The notes under the pieces: generated by a model
What the model saw: only the letters and a program-made list of their open reading frames with translations
What the model was told of the DNA's origin: nothing
The model's database searches: none
In this document: positions 5,888-7,350 of the stretch, in pieces
Layout of the letters: every line of letters starts with the position of its first letter
Position numbering within the stretch: the stretch's first letter is position 1
Origin: Marvinbryantia sp.
GTDB lineage: Bacteria > Bacillota > Clostridia > Lachnospirales > Lachnospiraceae
Length of the DNA stretch: 7,350 nucleotides
Reading direction: 5' to 3'
Assembly (NCBI GenBank): GCA_016297895.1
Contig: JAEDFS010000073.1
Location: 1-7,350 of the forward strand
Program-made: the position numbers and the translations under genes

Positions 5888-7350
5888 GTGGCACAGGAAA
5901 AGAACGTTCAGAAGAATGTACAGGAAGTGGATGAGAATCAGCTGAGAAAGGTTCGCCGTGAAAAGCTGGAAGAGCTTATGGAAAGCGGCAAAAACCCCTA
6001 TGAGATTACAAAATTTGATACAACACATCACAGCCAGGATGTGAAAGACCGTTTCGAGGAACTGGAAGGACAGACTGTCATATTGGCCGGACGTATGATG
6101 TCCAAACGTGTGATGGGTAAGGCTTCTTTCTGTAATATTCAGGACCTGAAAGGAAACATTCAGTCCTATGTTGCAAGAGACAGTGTAGGCGAAGAGGAGT
6201 ATAAAGCCTTTAAGAAGTTGGATATCGGAGATATCGTGGGCCTGAAGGGCGAAGTATTCAAAACCAAGACCGGAGAGATTTCCATTCACGCATCCGAAGT
6301 GACTCTGCTCACCAAGAGTCTCCAGATCCTGCCGGAAAAATTCCATGGTCTGACGAATACCGATCTTCGTTATCGTCAGAGGTATGTGGATCTCATCATG
6401 AATCCGGAGGTAAAAGACACCTTTATCAAACGTTCCAGAATCATCAGCACTATCCGTAAATATCTGGATGGTCAGGGCTTTATGGAGGTGGAGACTCCGA
6501 TGCTGGTTTCCAATGCAGGCGGTGCAGCAGCAAGACCCTTTGAGACCCATTTCAATGCACTGGATGAGGATCTGAAGCTTCGTATTTCTCTGGAGCTTTA
6601 TCTGAAGAGACTGATTGTAGGCGGTCTGGAGAGAGTCTATGAAATCGGCCGTGTATTCCGTAATGAAGGTCTGGATACCAGACACAATCCGGAATTCACT
6701 CTGATGGAGCTGTATCAGGCATATACCGATTACAATGGCATGATGGATCTGACCGAGAACATGTACCGTTATGTGGCACAGGAAGTTCTTGGCACTACCA
6801 AAATCGTTTACAACGGGGTAGAGATGGATCTGGGTAAACCTTTTGAAAGAATCACCATGGTGGATGCAGTCAGGAAATACGCAGGAGTAGATTTCAATGA
6901 GATCCACACCCTGGAAGAAGCAAGAGCTGCCGCAAAGGAGCATCATGTAGAATATGAAGAGAGACATAAGAAAGGCGATATCCTGAACCTGTTCTTCGAA
7001 GAATTCGCAGAAGAGCACATGATTCAGCCTACTTTCGTTATGGACCATCCCATCGAGATCTCTCCGCTGACCAAGAAAAAACCGGAAAATCCCGAGTATG
7101 TAGAGCGTTTTGAATTCTTCATGAACGGCTGGGAAATGGCAAATGCTTACTCCGAGCTGAATGACCCCATCGACCAGAGAGAACGTTTTGCAGCACAGGA
7201 AGAACAGTTTGCCAACGGCGATGAAGAGGCGAACCATACCGATGAGGACTTCCTCAACGCACTTGAGATCGGTATGCCGCCTACAGGTGGAATCGGTTTC
7301 GGTATCGACCGTATGGTTATGCTGCTGACAGACAGCGCAGCTATCAGGGA
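5888..7350 (+). CDS. lysS: Lysyl-tRNA synthetase, class II (3' end outside window)
   Basis: This enzyme charges tRNA-Lys with lysine using ATP. The window holds 487 codons with no stop. An N-terminal helix (NQLRKVRREKLEELMESGKNPY, about 17-38) leads into the OB-fold anticodon-binding domain at about 64-142. The class II core follows: motif 1 around 182-206 (ending EVETPML), motif 2 at 251-274 (YEIGRVFRNEG, then HNPEFTLMELY) and motif 3 at 468-480 (GIGFGIDRMVMLL). Only the few residues after TDSAAIR are missing if the protein has usual length; a C-terminal extension cannot be ruled out. GTG at 5888 is taken as start on ribosome-site grounds, with ATG at 5864 as the alternative (eight residues longer). 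No T-box leader fits in the 71-base gap, so expression probably depends on the greA promoter. Confidence 0.95.
   Translation, partial: MAQEKNVQKNVQEVDENQLRKVRREKLEELMESGKNPYEITKFDTTHHSQDVKDRFEELEGQTVILAGRMMSKRVMGKASFCNIQDLKGNIQSYVARDSVGEEEYKAFKKLDIGDIVGLKGEVFKTKTGEISIHASEVTLLTKSLQILPEKFHGLTNTDLRYRQRYVDLIMNPEVKDTFIKRSRIISTIRKYLDGQGFMEVETPMLVSNAGGAAARPFETHFNALDEDLKLRISLELYLKRLIVGGLERVYEIGRVFRNEGLDTRHNPEFTLMELYQAYTDYNGMMDLTENMYRYVAQEVLGTTKIVYNGVEMDLGKPFERITMVDAVRKYAGVDFNEIHTLEEARAAAKEHHVEYEERHKKGDILNLFFEEFAEEHMIQPTFVMDHPIEISPLTKKKPENPEYVERFEFFMNGWEMANAYSELNDPIDQRERFAAQEEQFANGDEEANHTDEDFLNALEIGMPPTGGIGFGIDRMVMLLTDSAAIR

Noticed and set aside
5858..7237. A 459-codon open frame on the - strand opposite lysS
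   Set aside because: It is a shadow of lysS, whose sense frame shows all class II synthetase motifs. The antisense translation is rich in Phe, His, Cys and Ile, as expected from reversed codons, and shows no recognisable domain.
1..7350. A previously undescribed defence, mobile or biosynthetic system
   Set aside because: Eight of the nine genes fall in well known housekeeping or membrane families, with uniform composition and one strand. No transposase, integrase, inverted terminal repeats, CRISPR repeats or toxin-antitoxin pair were seen.

Overview
The window reads as ordinary core chromosome of a Gram-positive anaerobe of the class Clostridia, most likely a Lachnospiraceae member (Blautia, Dorea or Mediterraneibacter-like). 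The evidence is purine-rich AGGAGG-type ribosome binding sites, moderate G+C with similar codon use throughout, a SleB-type hydrolase with a Glu/Thr/Tyr-rich low-complexity linker, a DUF6145-like small protein (by recall of the family) beside dusB, and a greA-lysS pair. The genus is inferred, not proven. All nine genes lie on the + strand.

Layout. (1) Positions 1-527 hold the 3' end of a SleB/Hydrolase_2 cell-wall hydrolase gene whose start is outside the window. It ends in a strong hairpin terminator (555-598). (2) A TG-extended promoter (594-622) overlaps the terminator's 3' arm and should drive a tight gene run: an NfeD-like membrane protein (664-1104), an SPFH/band-7 protein (1135-2061), ornithine carbamoyltransferase (2095-3087), a biotin protein ligase without HTH domain (3097-3897), a DUF6145-like small protein (3950-4282) and tRNA-dihydrouridine synthase DusB (4279-5250). 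Gaps are -4 to 52 bases and no terminator was seen inside the run. (3) A full-consensus sigma-A promoter (TTGACA, 17-base spacer, TATAAT; 5230-5258) sits across the dusB stop codon. It should start a second unit: greA (5337-5816) and lysS (5888 to the window end, cut just after motif 3).

Working together. NfeD and the SPFH protein are a known pair, probably forming a membrane microdomain complex. ArgF makes citrulline and BirA attaches biotin to carboxylases. DusB, LysS and GreA serve tRNA modification, tRNA charging and transcription elongation. These are housekeeping functions sharing a transcript rather than one pathway.

I found no mobile element, CRISPR array, RNA gene, toxin-antitoxin pair, defence genes or broken gene, and no sign of a previously undescribed system. 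The points worth a second look are the nested terminator/promoter, the perfect promoter straddling the dusB stop, the 11-residue repeats in two unrelated proteins, and the translationally coupled DUF6145-like/dusB pair. No stretch longer than about 140 bases lacks a gene.
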